Shown here: piece after piece, positions 7,521-16,358 of the stretch
Numbering within the stretch: the stretch's first letter is position 1
How the letters are laid out: the number at the start of each line of letters is the position of its first letter
NCBI GenBank assembly: GCA_019695185.1
Contig: JAIBAN010000001.1
Coordinates: 62,001-126,000, forward strand
Reading direction: 5' to 3'
DNA: 64,000 nucleotides
Source of the DNA: Blastocatellia bacterium
GTDB lineage: Bacteria; Acidobacteriota; Blastocatellia; Chloracidobacteriales; Chloracidobacteriaceae
Notes under the pieces: model-generated
Database searches by the model: none
The model's input: only the letters and a program-made list of their open reading frames with translations
Told to the model about the DNA's origin: nothing
Made by a program: the position numbers and the translations under genes

Positions 7521-8408
7521 ATGATTTATATACAAAACTTTTTCAATTTCGTGTGGCGAACCATGGAGCATCCGCTTTTCAAACTCGGCCAGACGCCAAT
7601 TTCATTATGGACGGTGCTGTATGTCATTGTCTTTACCGTCATCCTGATGAAACTGACACAGCGGCTGAAACATTGGTTGGTCAGCTTGATTCTCACCCGG
7701 CGGCACATTGATGTCGGAGTCGGCGAAGCCGCCGGTTCCATTGCCCGCTATGTGGTTTTGGTGGTTGGGCTGATGGTGGTTTTTCAGACGGTCGGAATTG
7801 ACCTCAGTACCGTCATTGCGCTGGCCGGAGCCCTGGGAATCGGAATCGGGCTTGGGTTGCAGAACATCACCAACAATTTTGTCAGCGGTTTGATTATCCT
7901 CTTTGAACGACCAATTAAAATCGGTGACCGGATTGAGGTGGGCAGTGTCAACGGCGACGTGGTTGACATTTCCCCCCGCTCAACCACGGTGGTTACCAAT
8001 GACAATATTGCGATTATCGTTCCGAATTCAGAGTTCATTTCATCGCGGGTCATCAATTGGAGCTACCGGGACCGGCAGGTGCGCTTCAATTTTCCGATTG
8101 GAGTTTCTTACAGCGCCAACCCGGACGAGGTCCGCACCCTGTTGCTTGAGGTTGCTGCGGAACATCCGGGCGTTCTCAAAAATCGCAAGGCGGATGTGTT
8201 GTTGCAGGAATTCGGTGCCAGCTCCATCAATTTTGTTCTGCGGGTCTGGACGCAAAGCTACACACAAACGCCCGGTGTGTTGCGAAGTGAGCTGAATTTC
8301 GCCATTCTGCAAAAATTCCGGCAACACGGTATTGAAATTCCGTTCCCGCAACGGGATATTCACATTCGAAGCAGTGCCATTGAACTTAAACCCAGCTTGA
8401 AGAACTGA
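7521..8408 (+). CDS. MscS-family mechanosensitive ion channel
   Basis: A 295-residue small-conductance mechanosensitive channel homologue that would release osmolytes on membrane tension. It shows three N-terminal membrane segments. The pore-lining TM3 block (ALGIGIGLGLQNITNNFVSG) is followed by the family motif LFERPIKIGDRIEV and a cytoplasmic beta/alpha-beta vestibule. The ATG at 7521 is chosen because GAAAGGAG lies at 7501-7508; an in-frame ATG at 7485 has none. The length is close to minimal MscS. Confidence 0.93.
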   Translation: MIYIQNFFNFVWRTMEHPLFKLGQTPISLWTVLYVIVFTVILMKLTQRLKHWLVSLILTRRHIDVGVGEAAGSIARYVVLVVGLMVVFQTVGIDLSTVIALAGALGIGIGLGLQNITNNFVSGLIILFERPIKIGDRIEVGSVNGDVVDISPRSTTVVTNDNIAIIVPNSEFISSRVINWSYRDRQVRFNFPIGVSYSANPDEVRTLLLEVAAEHPGVLKNRKADVLLQEFGASSINFVLRVWTQSYTQTPGVLRSELNFAILQKFRQHGIEIPFPQRDIHIRSSAIELKPSLKN

Positions 8409-8422
8409 AGCCTGAGGACTGA
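8402..8422. repeat. Single heptad arm, degenerate GGACTGA type
   Basis: Three 7-nt units in register (GAACTGA, AGCCTGA, GGACTGA) overlap the MscS stop codon. No matching second arm was found before the next gene. It appears to be a half element or a decayed one with the standard polarity (GGACTGA strand downstream of a stop). Confidence 0.55.
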
Positions 8423-8523
8423 AAGCCGGTTTGGGGCCAACGCAGATACGATTTCTTTTTCTGCCTTGATGCCTCCTTCCGACCTCGGTTCGACAACTCA
8501 CCCAGACAAGGAAACCCACGTAC

Positions 8524-10254
8524 ATGAAACGACTTGCAGCCATTCTGGTGCTTGGAATGATGATGATGACTTCACTTTCTGCCGCAGTGCCGCCCTCGGA
8601 TGACAAAAAATTTGAGGAACTGGCCGCCCAATACATCGAGCAGTCGCTCAAACTCAATCCGGAAGGTGCCACCATTCTCGGTGACCACCGCTTTGACAGC
8701 CAACTGACGGACCGGAGCGCCGCCGCCTTCAAACGGATTTTGCAATACAACCGGGAAACCCTGAGCAAATTGAATGCTTTCAAACCGGAGCGGTTAAGTG
8801 CTGTGAACCGGGTTGATTACCGGATTTTGCAAGCGAGTGCCGAGGCCGCGATTTTTGACATCGAAACCATTCGGGATTACGAATGGAATCCGCTTTCCTA
8901 CAATATTGGCGGCGCATTGTTTTCTTTGGTGGCCCGCGATTTCGCCCCGCTCAAAAACCGCCTCCAGAGCGTCAAGGAACGGCTCAAAGGCATTCCCACG
9001 GTGGTGGCCCAGGCCAAAACCAATTTGAAGAATCCGCCGAAAATCTATACGGAAACCGCTATTTCCCAAAACAAGGGCAATATTGGTCTGGTCAAAGAGG
9101 AGTTGAATGAGTTTCTGAAGGACGTTCCGGAACTCAAAGCCGAATTTGCCCCCTTGCAGGAAGCTGCTGCAAAATCATTGGAAGAGTATGGCATTTGGCT
9201 GGAAAAGGACCTGTTGCCGCGCTCAAACAGGGATTTCCGGATTGGGGACGCCAATTTTCGTAAAAAGCTGCGGTACTCGCTCGAATCGGATTTAACCAAG
9301 GAGGAAGTGCTCAAGCGGGCTGAAACGGAACTGGTCAAAACCACGGACGAACTCTATGCAACGGCGCTTCCGCTCTATAAAAAGTTTTTCCCGGCGGTCA
9401 CGGAAGAGGCCAAGTTGAAGGACAAAAAACACGTCATCAAGTCGGTTCTCGACAAACTGGCGGAAACCCGTCCCAACAACGACACCATTGTTCCGATGGC
9501 CCAAAAATCCCTGGCCAATTGCACGGAATTCGTGCGGAAAAACAATCTGATGACGGTTCCGACCGAACCGCTCAAAATCATCGTCATGCCCGAATTTCAG
9601 CGTGGGTTTTCGGTTGCCTACTGCGAGTCGCCGGGAGCGCTCGAAAAAAACGGTGAGACGTTTTATGCCATTTCCCCGACCCCGAAAGACTGGACGGCTG
9701 GCAGAGTCGAGTCCTTCTTTAAGGAATACAACCAGTATATGGTTGAGAACCTGACCGTTCACGAGGCCATGCCGGGACATTACCTGCAACTGGTTCAATC
9801 CAATAAATTTACGGCCCCAACCAAAGTGCGGGCGATTTTCCAGAGCGGCATCTTTGCCGAAGGCTGGGCGACCTACACAGAACAACTGATGGTGGAAAAA
9901 GGGTACGGCGGTCCTGAAGTCAAAATGCAGCAGCTTAAAATGCGGTTGCGGCTGATTATCAACTCCATCATTGACCAGAAAATCCATACAGCGGGAATGA
10001 CTGAAAAGGAAGCCATGGATTTGATGATGAACCAGGGATTTCAGGAAGACGGCGAAGCCGCCGGAAAATGGCGGCGGGCGTGTCTTTCTTCGGGCCAGCT
10101 TTCGACCTACTTTGTAGGAAACATTGAAATCAATGAAATCCGCAAAGCCTATGAAGCCAAACATGGAACCGGCGACATGAAAAAAATGCACGACACGATG
10201 ATGTCGTTCGGGACGATTGCGCCCAAGTATGTCAAGGAATTGATGGGACTCTAA
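8524..10254 (+). CDS. DUF885 family secreted metallohydrolase
   Basis: A 576-residue protein with a signal peptide (MKRLAAILVL to about residue 20, cleavage near AAVPP) and the DUF885 domain. The family's signature HEAMPGH is at residues 413-419 and resembles the HExxxGH zinc sites of some peptidases; a downstream GWATYTEQL supplies the probable third ligand region. These proteins are regarded as predicted secreted or periplasmic metalloproteases/carboxypeptidases, with few characterised members. It stands alone between the channel and a heparinase-like gene. Substrate is unknown. Confidence 0.88.
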   Translation: MKRLAAILVLGMMMMTSLSAAVPPSDDKKFEELAAQYIEQSLKLNPEGATILGDHRFDSQLTDRSAAAFKRILQYNRETLSKLNAFKPERLSAVNRVDYRILQASAEAAIFDIETIRDYEWNPLSYNIGGALFSLVARDFAPLKNRLQSVKERLKGIPTVVAQAKTNLKNPPKIYTETAISQNKGNIGLVKEELNEFLKDVPELKAEFAPLQEAAAKSLEEYGIWLEKDLLPRSNRDFRIGDANFRKKLRYSLESDLTKEEVLKRAETELVKTTDELYATALPLYKKFFPAVTEEAKLKDKKHVIKSVLDKLAETRPNNDTIVPMAQKSLANCTEFVRKNNLMTVPTEPLKIIVMPEFQRGFSVAYCESPGALEKNGETFYAISPTPKDWTAGRVESFFKEYNQYMVENLTVHEAMPGHYLQLVQSNKFTAPTKVRAIFQSGIFAEGWATYTEQLMVEKGYGGPEVKMQQLKMRLRLIINSIIDQKIHTAGMTEKEAMDLMMNQGFQEDGEAAGKWRRACLSSGQLSTYFVGNIEINEIRKAYEAKHGTGDMKKMHDTMMSFGTIAPKYVKELMGL

Positions 10255-10260
10255 ACAACA

Positions 10261-10385
10261 GGACTGAGGACTGAGGACTGAGGGCCGAGTAATTTTGGTT
10301 GCAATTGATACATTTCAGTCAACTGCATGGAACAACTCAGTCCTCAGTCCTCAGTCCTCAGTCCTCAGTCCTCAGCCCTCAGTCC
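10261..10385. repeat. Heptad inverted repeat, unit GGACTGA, unequal arms
   Basis: The left arm has three GGACTGA units plus a diverged GGGCCGAGT (10261-10290), the right arm about seven CTCAGTC units (10335-10385), with a loop of about 44 nt between. The right arm is much longer, as expected if unit number expands or shrinks by slippage. In two frames the right arm is open and yields a false N-terminal SVLSPQS extension on the next gene. Confidence 0.9.
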
Positions 10386-10403
10386 CGTTTTATTCTTCAT
10401 CTG

Positions 10404-12443
10404 ATGAATTCATTCCAACGAAAACTCAAGCGGGCACTGGAACTGGGTCCGCGTCTGGTGCTGGCCGAAATCCAACGGCGGAGCGGTCATGCGCTTTCCC
10501 TGCGCTGGCGGCGCTTGCGGGCGGCGGTTCGTCCGCCTACGCTTTCGGGGCGGCAACTGGAAGCCTTACTGCCCAATCTGTCACGCTCGGAGTGGCTGGA
10601 GCATTTTACCACCCGGACCGCTCCGGTCATCTTTCCCGGTGTCAGCGACCTTCCAAAAACAGCGAAACTTGTCCGGGAACATTGTCCAAATGCCGTCGCG
10701 GCAACCATCCGAACGGCGGAAGCTGCCTGCGAACACCGGTTTTTCTACTTTTCACATGAATTTGCCCATAGCCTGACTGAAATTGACTGGCTGTCCGGCT
10801 GGCCTCAGGCCCATTACACCGCAATTGTTTATGGAGCCGGGCGGGTTCCTCCGAAAGACATCAAACTCACGTGGGAGTTAGGGAGGTTTCAGCACGCCAA
10901 TGCACTGGGGCGAGCGTATGCTTTGACGGGTGAGGCCCGCTTTGCCGAGGCGTTCTGGAGCCAGCTTGAATCTTTTGACCGGCAAAATCCCTGCGAATTT
11001 GGCCCGCATTGGCTGTGTGCCATGGAAGTTGCCATCCGGGCGGTCAATCTGTGTCTGGCATTTTATTTTTTCAAAGACGCTCCCGGCTTGAATTCCGAAC
11101 GATTGGCCCGGTTGCTGCGGATGCTGGCCGAGCATGGGCGTTTTATCGAAGCAAATTTGGAAAATTCGCACCATGTCACCAGCAATCACTACCTTTCGGA
11201 TTTGGTCGGATTGCTTTTTCTGGGGGTTCTCTTTCCGGAATTTTCCCGGAGCCAAGCTTGGCGGGAGATGGCCTGGCGGGAAATCCTGGTCGAGTTGGAC
11301 AAACAGGTGTACCCGGAAGGGGCAAATTATGAAGCTTCCATCAGTTATCACCGGCTGGTGACGGAACTGTTCCTGTATGCGCTTGAGCTGGGGGAAAGCA
11401 ATGGCCTGGAAGTACCACCTTTTGCCCGCGAACGGCTTTCCGCCATGTTTGATTTTGTCCGGCATTATCTGAAACCGGACGGCCATGCCCCTCAGATTGG
11501 AGACACCGACAACGGGCAACTGGTGGTCTGGGCCGAACGTCAGCCGACTGACCATTCCTATCTGCTGGCCCTGGCCGGTTCTGTTTTCCGGGCTTCGGAG
11601 GTTGGGTTTCGGGAACCAGGAAGGAATCCTGTGGCCGAATCCGAAACCGAGGCCATCTGGTTTCGGGGAAACCTGCCTGCCGACACAGCGGAGCCTCCTT
11701 TTTCAAAGGCGTTTGCGGAAACCGGAATTTACCTGCTCCGGGACCGGGATGATTATTTGGTGGTGGATTGCGGTGACAATGGCATTGGCGGGCACGGCTC
11801 CCACGGGCACAACGATGCACTTGGAATCGAGGTTTTTACGGCAGGGCGAACATGGCTGGTTGACCCTGGAACCTATACCTACACCGGGGATTTGGAGGCC
11901 CGTGATAGATTCCGTTCAACGGCGTATCACACCACGGCGCGCGTTGACGGTGCTGAAATCAACCCGATTGTGAAAGGGACCCCGTTTGCGCTGGGCAGCA
12001 ACGTCAAACCGCGCGTAACTGTCTGGAAAAGCTCTCCCACGGAAGACATGCTCGAAGCCGAACACGACGGCTTTATGCGCCTTTCACACGGTGTCACCCA
12101 CCAGCGGAAAATTGTTTTTGCCAAACCCAACCGCGAATGGATTGTCGAGGACCGTTTTATCGGCACGGATTCCGAGGTTGAGCATACCATTGAGCTTTTC
12201 TTTAATTTTGATCTCGGAATTGAACTGGTGCGGGTCACTCCGCGTGAAATCAAGGCCAAAGATGAGGCTGGACGTGAGTTTTTCATCCAGTTGGTGCATG
12301 CCTCCGCTCCCATTCAGGCAGAATCAACCGAACGCTGGGTTTCCCAGGGCTATGGTCAGCGGGCGGCTTCCGTCGGGGCCAAATGGGAAATCAGGCGCAG
12401 GATTCCAGTCATTGTGACCTGGAGGGTGTTTGGCAAAAGATAA
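10404..12443 (+). CDS. Heparinase II/III family protein
   Basis: A 679-residue protein of the polysaccharide lyase 12/15-like class. The N-terminal alpha/alpha-toroid shows SNHYLSDLVGLLFLG and YEASISYHRLV, and the C-terminal beta-sheet heparinase II/III domain begins with the conserved GIGGHGSHGHNDALGIEVF and FRSTAYHTTARVDG. No clear signal peptide follows the chosen ATG at 10404 (MNSFQRKLKR); an in-frame extension to 10299 is only translated repeat DNA. Family members often cleave or remodel uronic acid-containing polysaccharides or occur in capsule loci, but no glycosyltransferase cluster is adjacent, so the substrate is unknown. Confidence 0.88.
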   Translation: MNSFQRKLKRALELGPRLVLAEIQRRSGHALSLRWRRLRAAVRPPTLSGRQLEALLPNLSRSEWLEHFTTRTAPVIFPGVSDLPKTAKLVREHCPNAVAATIRTAEAACEHRFFYFSHEFAHSLTEIDWLSGWPQAHYTAIVYGAGRVPPKDIKLTWELGRFQHANALGRAYALTGEARFAEAFWSQLESFDRQNPCEFGPHWLCAMEVAIRAVNLCLAFYFFKDAPGLNSERLARLLRMLAEHGRFIEANLENSHHVTSNHYLSDLVGLLFLGVLFPEFSRSQAWREMAWREILVELDKQVYPEGANYEASISYHRLVTELFLYALELGESNGLEVPPFARERLSAMFDFVRHYLKPDGHAPQIGDTDNGQLVVWAERQPTDHSYLLALAGSVFRASEVGFREPGRNPVAESETEAIWFRGNLPADTAEPPFSKAFAETGIYLLRDRDDYLVVDCGDNGIGGHGSHGHNDALGIEVFTAGRTWLVDPGTYTYTGDLEARDRFRSTAYHTTARVDGAEINPIVKGTPFALGSNVKPRVTVWKSSPTEDMLEAEHDGFMRLSHGVTHQRKIVFAKPNREWIVEDRFIGTDSEVEHTIELFFNFDLGIELVRVTPREIKAKDEAGREFFIQLVHASAPIQAESTERWVSQGYGQRAASVGAKWEIRRRIPVIVTWRVFGKR

Positions 12444-12621
12444 AGTCTTGGGAGTCTTGGGAGTCTTGGGAGTTGTGGGAGTCAAGGAAATTTGTCACCT
12501 TGTCAACCTTGCCGGTTTTTTTGACTCCCAAGACTCCCAAGACTCCCAAGACTCCCAAGACTCCCAAGACTCCCAAGACTCCCAAGACTCCCAAGACTCT
12601 CAAGACTCTCAAGACTCCCAA
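12444..12621. repeat. Nonad inverted repeat, unit CTTGGGAGT / GACTCCCAA
   Basis: Starting right after the heparinase stop, the left arm has about four 9-nt units (12444-12486). The right arm (12523-12621) has eleven GACTCCCAA units, two with a C-to-T change, separated by a loop of about 36 nt. Since 9 is a multiple of 3, each frame reads a 3-residue repeat (TPK, DSQ, LPR). It is the clearest example of unequal arm expansion in the window. Confidence 0.92.
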
Positions 12622-12733
12622 GACTTCTTCACGGTCCGAAATTGACAGCCTTCCTCCAGCACAGTAACATTCGCCGACTTCTTTATTTCATCCCACCTTA
12701 CAGCTTTCTCAAGAGTTACGAGGTTTTTTATTT

Positions 12734-13645
12734 GTGGCTACCCTGGGGTCCGAACTCAAGCAACTGCGTGAAGCAAAGGGTTTGACGTTGACCGATTTGG
12801 CTGAATCAACGCGCATTGGCATCCGGTTTTTACAGGCAATCGAATCGGATGACTATAAATCACTTCCCGGCGGGTTGTTTAACCGGTCGTTTATCAAAGC
12901 CTATGCACGTGCCGTTGGGCTGGACGAAGACAATGCTTTGTTGGCCTATCAACGGCAGACCGGTGCGACTGCGCCGCTCTCGGATGCGCCGCTCAATACG
13001 GTTCCTGCCTATACAGTTTCACGGTCATCAGGTTTGCACGATGTCAATCTGGTTCCGTCAGCCACTGTGCTGGTGATTTTAGGAGTTTTGGGGGTTGGCG
13101 CGTGGGCCATTTACAGCTACCTCCACCGCTTGCCACCGGCCCCGGCCCCGGCCCCGGTGGTCAATACCACACCGCCGCAGACCACGGCTCCGGTTGACCC
13201 CAATGCCACACCGCCAATCTTGAACGGAGGCGTCAACCCGTTGCCGCCAACCCAACCGGGGCAACCGACGCCTCCTCCGGCTACGCCAACCGCTCCGATT
13301 CTACTGGAACTGACGGCCACCAACCCTTGCTATGTCAAAGCCGACCCGGATGGGAAACTGCAAGCCGGTGGCATTATCAAAGCCGGGGAAACCAAACAGA
13401 TTGAGGCGCAGGAAAAATTAATGCTGCGGGTCGGAAAAGTTGATGCCGTGACAGTCAAGCTCAACGGCAAAGATATTACCCTGCCATCAACCGACAAAAT
13501 CAAATCAGATGTGTTGATTTCGCTTAAAGACGGTGTGCCGGTGATTGAGCAGATTAAACGCAAAATCCCGGTCAACAAACCGGCTGCCCCAGACGGTGGA
13601 GGTGCCACAACCACGCCGACTCCCACCACCGGGAATCCACAGTAG
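12734..13645 (+). CDS. RodZ-like helix-turn-helix membrane protein
   Basis: A 303-residue protein with the RodZ layout: an N-terminal HTH_25 domain (residues about 5-70, LKQLREAKGLTLTDLAEST), one membrane helix (about 108-130), a Pro-rich linker and a C-terminal beta domain of the DUF4115 type (LLELTATNPCYVKADPDGK). RodZ links MreB to the cell-wall elongation machinery; many distant relatives have unproven roles. The start is a GTG with a GAGG about 12 nt upstream. No rod-shape genes are nearby, so I keep the family name without a symbol. Confidence 0.85.
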   Translation: MATLGSELKQLREAKGLTLTDLAESTRIGIRFLQAIESDDYKSLPGGLFNRSFIKAYARAVGLDEDNALLAYQRQTGATAPLSDAPLNTVPAYTVSRSSGLHDVNLVPSATVLVILGVLGVGAWAIYSYLHRLPPAPAPAPVVNTTPPQTTAPVDPNATPPILNGGVNPLPPTQPGQPTPPPATPTAPILLELTATNPCYVKADPDGKLQAGGIIKAGETKQIEAQEKLMLRVGKVDAVTVKLNGKDITLPSTDKIKSDVLISLKDGVPVIEQIKRKIPVNKPAAPDGGGATTTPTPTTGNPQ

Positions 13646-13750
13646 TTTTCCCAGGCGGCCCCGCAACCGGTTGGAGACGATAAATCCGGAGTTCAGTTTT
13701 CAGCTTTGGTGGCTGGCACCACCGGGCTGACAGGCTGAACTCCAAATGTT

Positions 13751-15304
13751 TTGGGGACAAATGGCGGTGTGTGTGTGAAATCTGTCTCGGAACAGGCTCA
13801 ACAATTGGTTGTCTTTATGCGGCGGCAGGGATGGTGCCTGGGGGGAATCTTCCTGGCCACTGTTGGCTTGGCGGCCTGGGCCTGGGCAGTGCGGGTTTTA
13901 TATGGGATTCAGGTGCCATTGGTAGCCGAAATCAGACAAATCCGGCTGAGTGCGGCTGCCGTCGGGGTTGCCCTTGAACAGGTGATTATCCCGATTGTCT
14001 TGTTTTACGGGTTTTGCCGCACTGGTTTCTTTCATCGGCTCATCAGCGAGGAACTGGCCCCGGCTGAAAAATACCGGTTGGTGCTGGTGTTGGTACTGGG
14101 GCAATGCCTGACCTTGGGGACGGCCCTGGGAGTCGAAGTTTGGGTGCGCCAGCCGCTTGTCTCGTTTGGTTTTTTGATTGTTTTGATTGGTGGTTTTCTG
14201 GGTGGCTGGTCAGTTGGCTTGTGGCTGGGAGGGGTGACCTGCGCTGTCAGGGTCGGGGTTCACTGGTATCTTTTCCCTGAAACCGGTGTCATGGCTCATA
14301 CGCTGGGAAATTTGTGGGGGCTGGCTGCCATCTGGGCCGGATTGGTGGCTGGGCTGACTGCCCGACTCCTTGGTATTTGGCGCTTTGAAGCAGGGGTGGC
14401 GTTTTTCTTCGGGTTGGTCATGGATGGCGTCGGGGGGCTGGCAATGGCGATTGCCGCACCCCAACCAAACCTGTTTACCCATAATCTGATGGCCAACATG
14501 CTGGTTTCAGGCCTTGCCCTGGCGATGGTGTCATTACTGGTGCGAAGTGTTGAGGCCGAAGTCTCACAACGGAAAGCAGAAGCCGCAGAGCTTTCCCGCA
14601 CCCAATCGGAATTGCGGGCCTTGCGGGCACAAATCAATCCGCACTTTTTTTTCAACGCGCTCAATACCATCCGGTACTTTGTCCGGATTGACCCGGAAGC
14701 TGCCCGTGCCTTGCTGCTCAGTCTTTCCGAGGTTTTTCAACGGGCGTTGAGAGCGGGGGATTTTGTTCCGCTCCGCAGTGAAATCAGTTATGTCGAGGCG
14801 TATCTCTCGATTGAAAAAGCCCGATTGGACAAGCGTCTGCACATTATCTGGTCGTTGCTCGGCACCGAAGGAAAAATTCAGGATACCCCGTTGCTTGACA
14901 ACACGGTGCCAACCTTGATTTTGCAGCCGATTGTGGAAAACGCCATCATTCACGGGATTGCCAAGAAGGCCGAAGGGGGAACGCTTCGGATTGCCATTGA
15001 CCAGGCGGACGGCAACCTGTTGTTGCAGGTGGCAGATGATGGAATCGGCATTGAACCCAATCGGTTGGAAGAAATCCTGCATTCCGGGCAAGGGAAGGGG
15101 ACCTCAATTGGGCTCAAAAACGTGGACCGCCGCTTGCGGGTCATGTACGGTGAACATTACAAACTGGTGATTAAATCACAACCTGGACATGGAACCTGGG
15201 TTCAGATCAAAATCCCGCTCGAAATCCGCCAACCGGGAAAACTCGAATTTCGAGGCCGGTTCGATTCATTGCCCAAATATCGGGTGGACCATTCAGTAAA
15301 ATAG
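13751..15304 (+). CDS. LytS-type sensor histidine kinase
   Basis: About 517 residues: five to six hydrophobic segments in the first 270 residues (5TM LytS-like sensor), a coiled linker, then a His_kinase domain with INPHFFFNALNTI (phospho-His at about residue 298) and an HATPase with VENAIIHGI, DDGIGI and GTSIGLKNVDRRL. It presumably phosphorylates the LytTR regulator encoded 120 nt downstream. The start is uncertain: TTG at 13751, or GTG at 13769 or 13775, all in frame. There is no clear Shine-Dalgarno. No PAS or GAF domain is seen. Confidence 0.9.
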   Translation: MGTNGGVCVKSVSEQAQQLVVFMRRQGWCLGGIFLATVGLAAWAWAVRVLYGIQVPLVAEIRQIRLSAAAVGVALEQVIIPIVLFYGFCRTGFFHRLISEELAPAEKYRLVLVLVLGQCLTLGTALGVEVWVRQPLVSFGFLIVLIGGFLGGWSVGLWLGGVTCAVRVGVHWYLFPETGVMAHTLGNLWGLAAIWAGLVAGLTARLLGIWRFEAGVAFFFGLVMDGVGGLAMAIAAPQPNLFTHNLMANMLVSGLALAMVSLLVRSVEAEVSQRKAEAAELSRTQSELRALRAQINPHFFFNALNTIRYFVRIDPEAARALLLSLSEVFQRALRAGDFVPLRSEISYVEAYLSIEKARLDKRLHIIWSLLGTEGKIQDTPLLDNTVPTLILQPIVENAIIHGIAKKAEGGTLRIAIDQADGNLLLQVADDGIGIEPNRLEEILHSGQGKGTSIGLKNVDRRLRVMYGEHYKLVIKSQPGHGTWVQIKIPLEIRQPGKLEFRGRFDSLPKYRVDHSVK

Positions 15305-15416
15305 GGTTCAGGGTTCAGGGTTCAGGGTTTTCGAATACCGAAATTTTGAGGATCCGCTTCAAGTCTCAAAACTCAGAACCCAAGAAAAGCTCCTGAACCC
15401 TGAACCCTGAATCCTG
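15304..15416. repeat. Heptad inverted repeat, unit GGGTTCA / TGAACCC
   Basis: Three GGGTTCA units and a partial one (15304-15330) face degenerate TGAACCC units (15392-15416) across a loop of about 60 nt. It lies between the kinase stop and the regulator start. The first loop bases (TTTTCGAATACC) recur, inverted, in the same-family hairpin at 49815-49927. Confidence 0.88.
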
Positions 15417-15424
15417 CCAAACCT

Positions 15425-16201
15425 ATGCGAATTCTGATTGTTGATGACGAAATGCCTGCCCGTGGTGAGTTGCGTTACATTCTGGGAATGATTGCGCCGG
15501 ACGCCATTGTTTTTGAAGCAACAAACGGGATAGAAGCGCTTGACCTGATCGAACGGGAACCGATTGATGTCGTGTTTCTTGATATCAACATGCCAGGAAT
15601 GAACGGTTTGACTGTGGCAGCCCAGATTCTGGACGGTCCTCAGCCTCCGCTGGTGGTTTTTGCAACAGCGTATGACGACTATGCGTTGCAGGCGTTTCAA
15701 CTGGCGGCGCTTGATTATGTGGTCAAACCTTTTGATGAACGCCGCTTGCAGCAGACCGTCGAACGAATCACCCAAACTTTGCAGGAGCGGGCACTCCTGG
15801 CCCAGCGGCACAGTTCCTTGCGGGAGTTTCTGCATAAATCCGAAACGCCCATGAGCGGTCTTAAAAAATTGTGGGCCGAGCGGGCGGATGAAGTCCAGGT
15901 GCTGGTGGATTTTCAGGACATTGCCTGGGTCGAGGCAGAAGAAAAAATGGTCTATATCTGCACGGCGATGGGGGAAAAACTGGCCGTCCGGTATACCCTC
16001 AAGGACCTCGAAACCCGATTAAGCGGAAATAATTTTGTGCGGGTTCATAAGGGTTACATTGTCAATCTGAACTATATCGGCGAGGTTGTCACCTGGTTTT
16101 CAGGTTCCTATGTGATTCGCCTGACCGACCGCAACCGGACGGAAATTCCCATGTCCCGTCGCTATGCCGCCCAATTGAAAAAGGAAACCGGGCTGCATTA
16201 G
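15425..16201 (+). CDS. LytTR-family response regulator
   Basis: A 258-residue LytR/AlgR-type regulator. The receiver domain (1-125) has the acidic pair DDE at residues 7-9, phospho-acceptor Asp53 in FLDINMPG, and the conserved Lys in VVKPF. The LytTR DNA-binding domain (about 150-255) shows VEAEEKMVYICT and VRVHKGYIVNLNYI. It pairs with the LytS kinase immediately upstream, from which it is separated only by a heptad hairpin. Target genes are unknown; no LytTR direct-repeat operator was recognised nearby. Confidence 0.94.
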   Translation: MRILIVDDEMPARGELRYILGMIAPDAIVFEATNGIEALDLIEREPIDVVFLDINMPGMNGLTVAAQILDGPQPPLVVFATAYDDYALQAFQLAALDYVVKPFDERRLQQTVERITQTLQERALLAQRHSSLREFLHKSETPMSGLKKLWAERADEVQVLVDFQDIAWVEAEEKMVYICTAMGEKLAVRYTLKDLETRLSGNNFVRVHKGYIVNLNYIGEVVTWFSGSYVIRLTDRNRTEIPMSRRYAAQLKKETGLH

Positions 16202-16226
16202 CAGCGACATGTTGTTGCTTTTGTTT

Positions 16227-16316
16227 GTGATGAGTTGTCATCACTCTCCACTATAACCTACAAATTGCCGAATTCGGCGACAAGTCACCGCACTCCAAAG
16301 CGGCGACATGCGCCGC
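16227..16316. repeat. Cluster of three short hairpins with a tandem repeat of about 25 nt
   Basis: Between convergent genes lie GTGATGA/TCATCAC (16227-16244, loop GTTG), the 12-bp palindrome GCCGAATTCGGC (16267-16278), and GCGGCG/CGCCGC (16300-16316). The segment from 16275 to about 16325 is two diverged copies of a unit of about 25 nt (CGGCGACA..CCGCA.TCCAAAG). The first hairpin could act as terminator for the regulator gene. It has no heptad structure. Confidence 0.6.
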
Positions 16317-16337
16317 ATTCCAAGTTTTCAATCTCTT

Positions 16338-16354
16338 CCTCAGTCCTCAGTCCT
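16338..16354. repeat. Single heptad arm, unit GGACTGA on the minus strand
   Basis: Two and a half CTCAGTC units lie just beyond the stop of the minus-strand xdhC gene. Read on the minus strand they are GGACTGA units following a stop codon, the same polarity as the complete elements. No second arm was seen. Confidence 0.6.
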
Positions 16355-16358
16355 TTGC

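Noticed and set aside
10299-10403. N-terminal extension SVLSPQS of the heparinase-like protein, and similar extensions on clpX, glgA, VWFA, radical SAM and other proteins
   Set aside because: Each is translated repeat DNA. Conserved protein starts, signal peptides or ribosome binding sites lie downstream.
12383-12667. ORFs encoding TPKTPK, DSQDSQ or VLGVLG repeats
   Set aside because: They are direct translations of the nonad array and have no other coding content.
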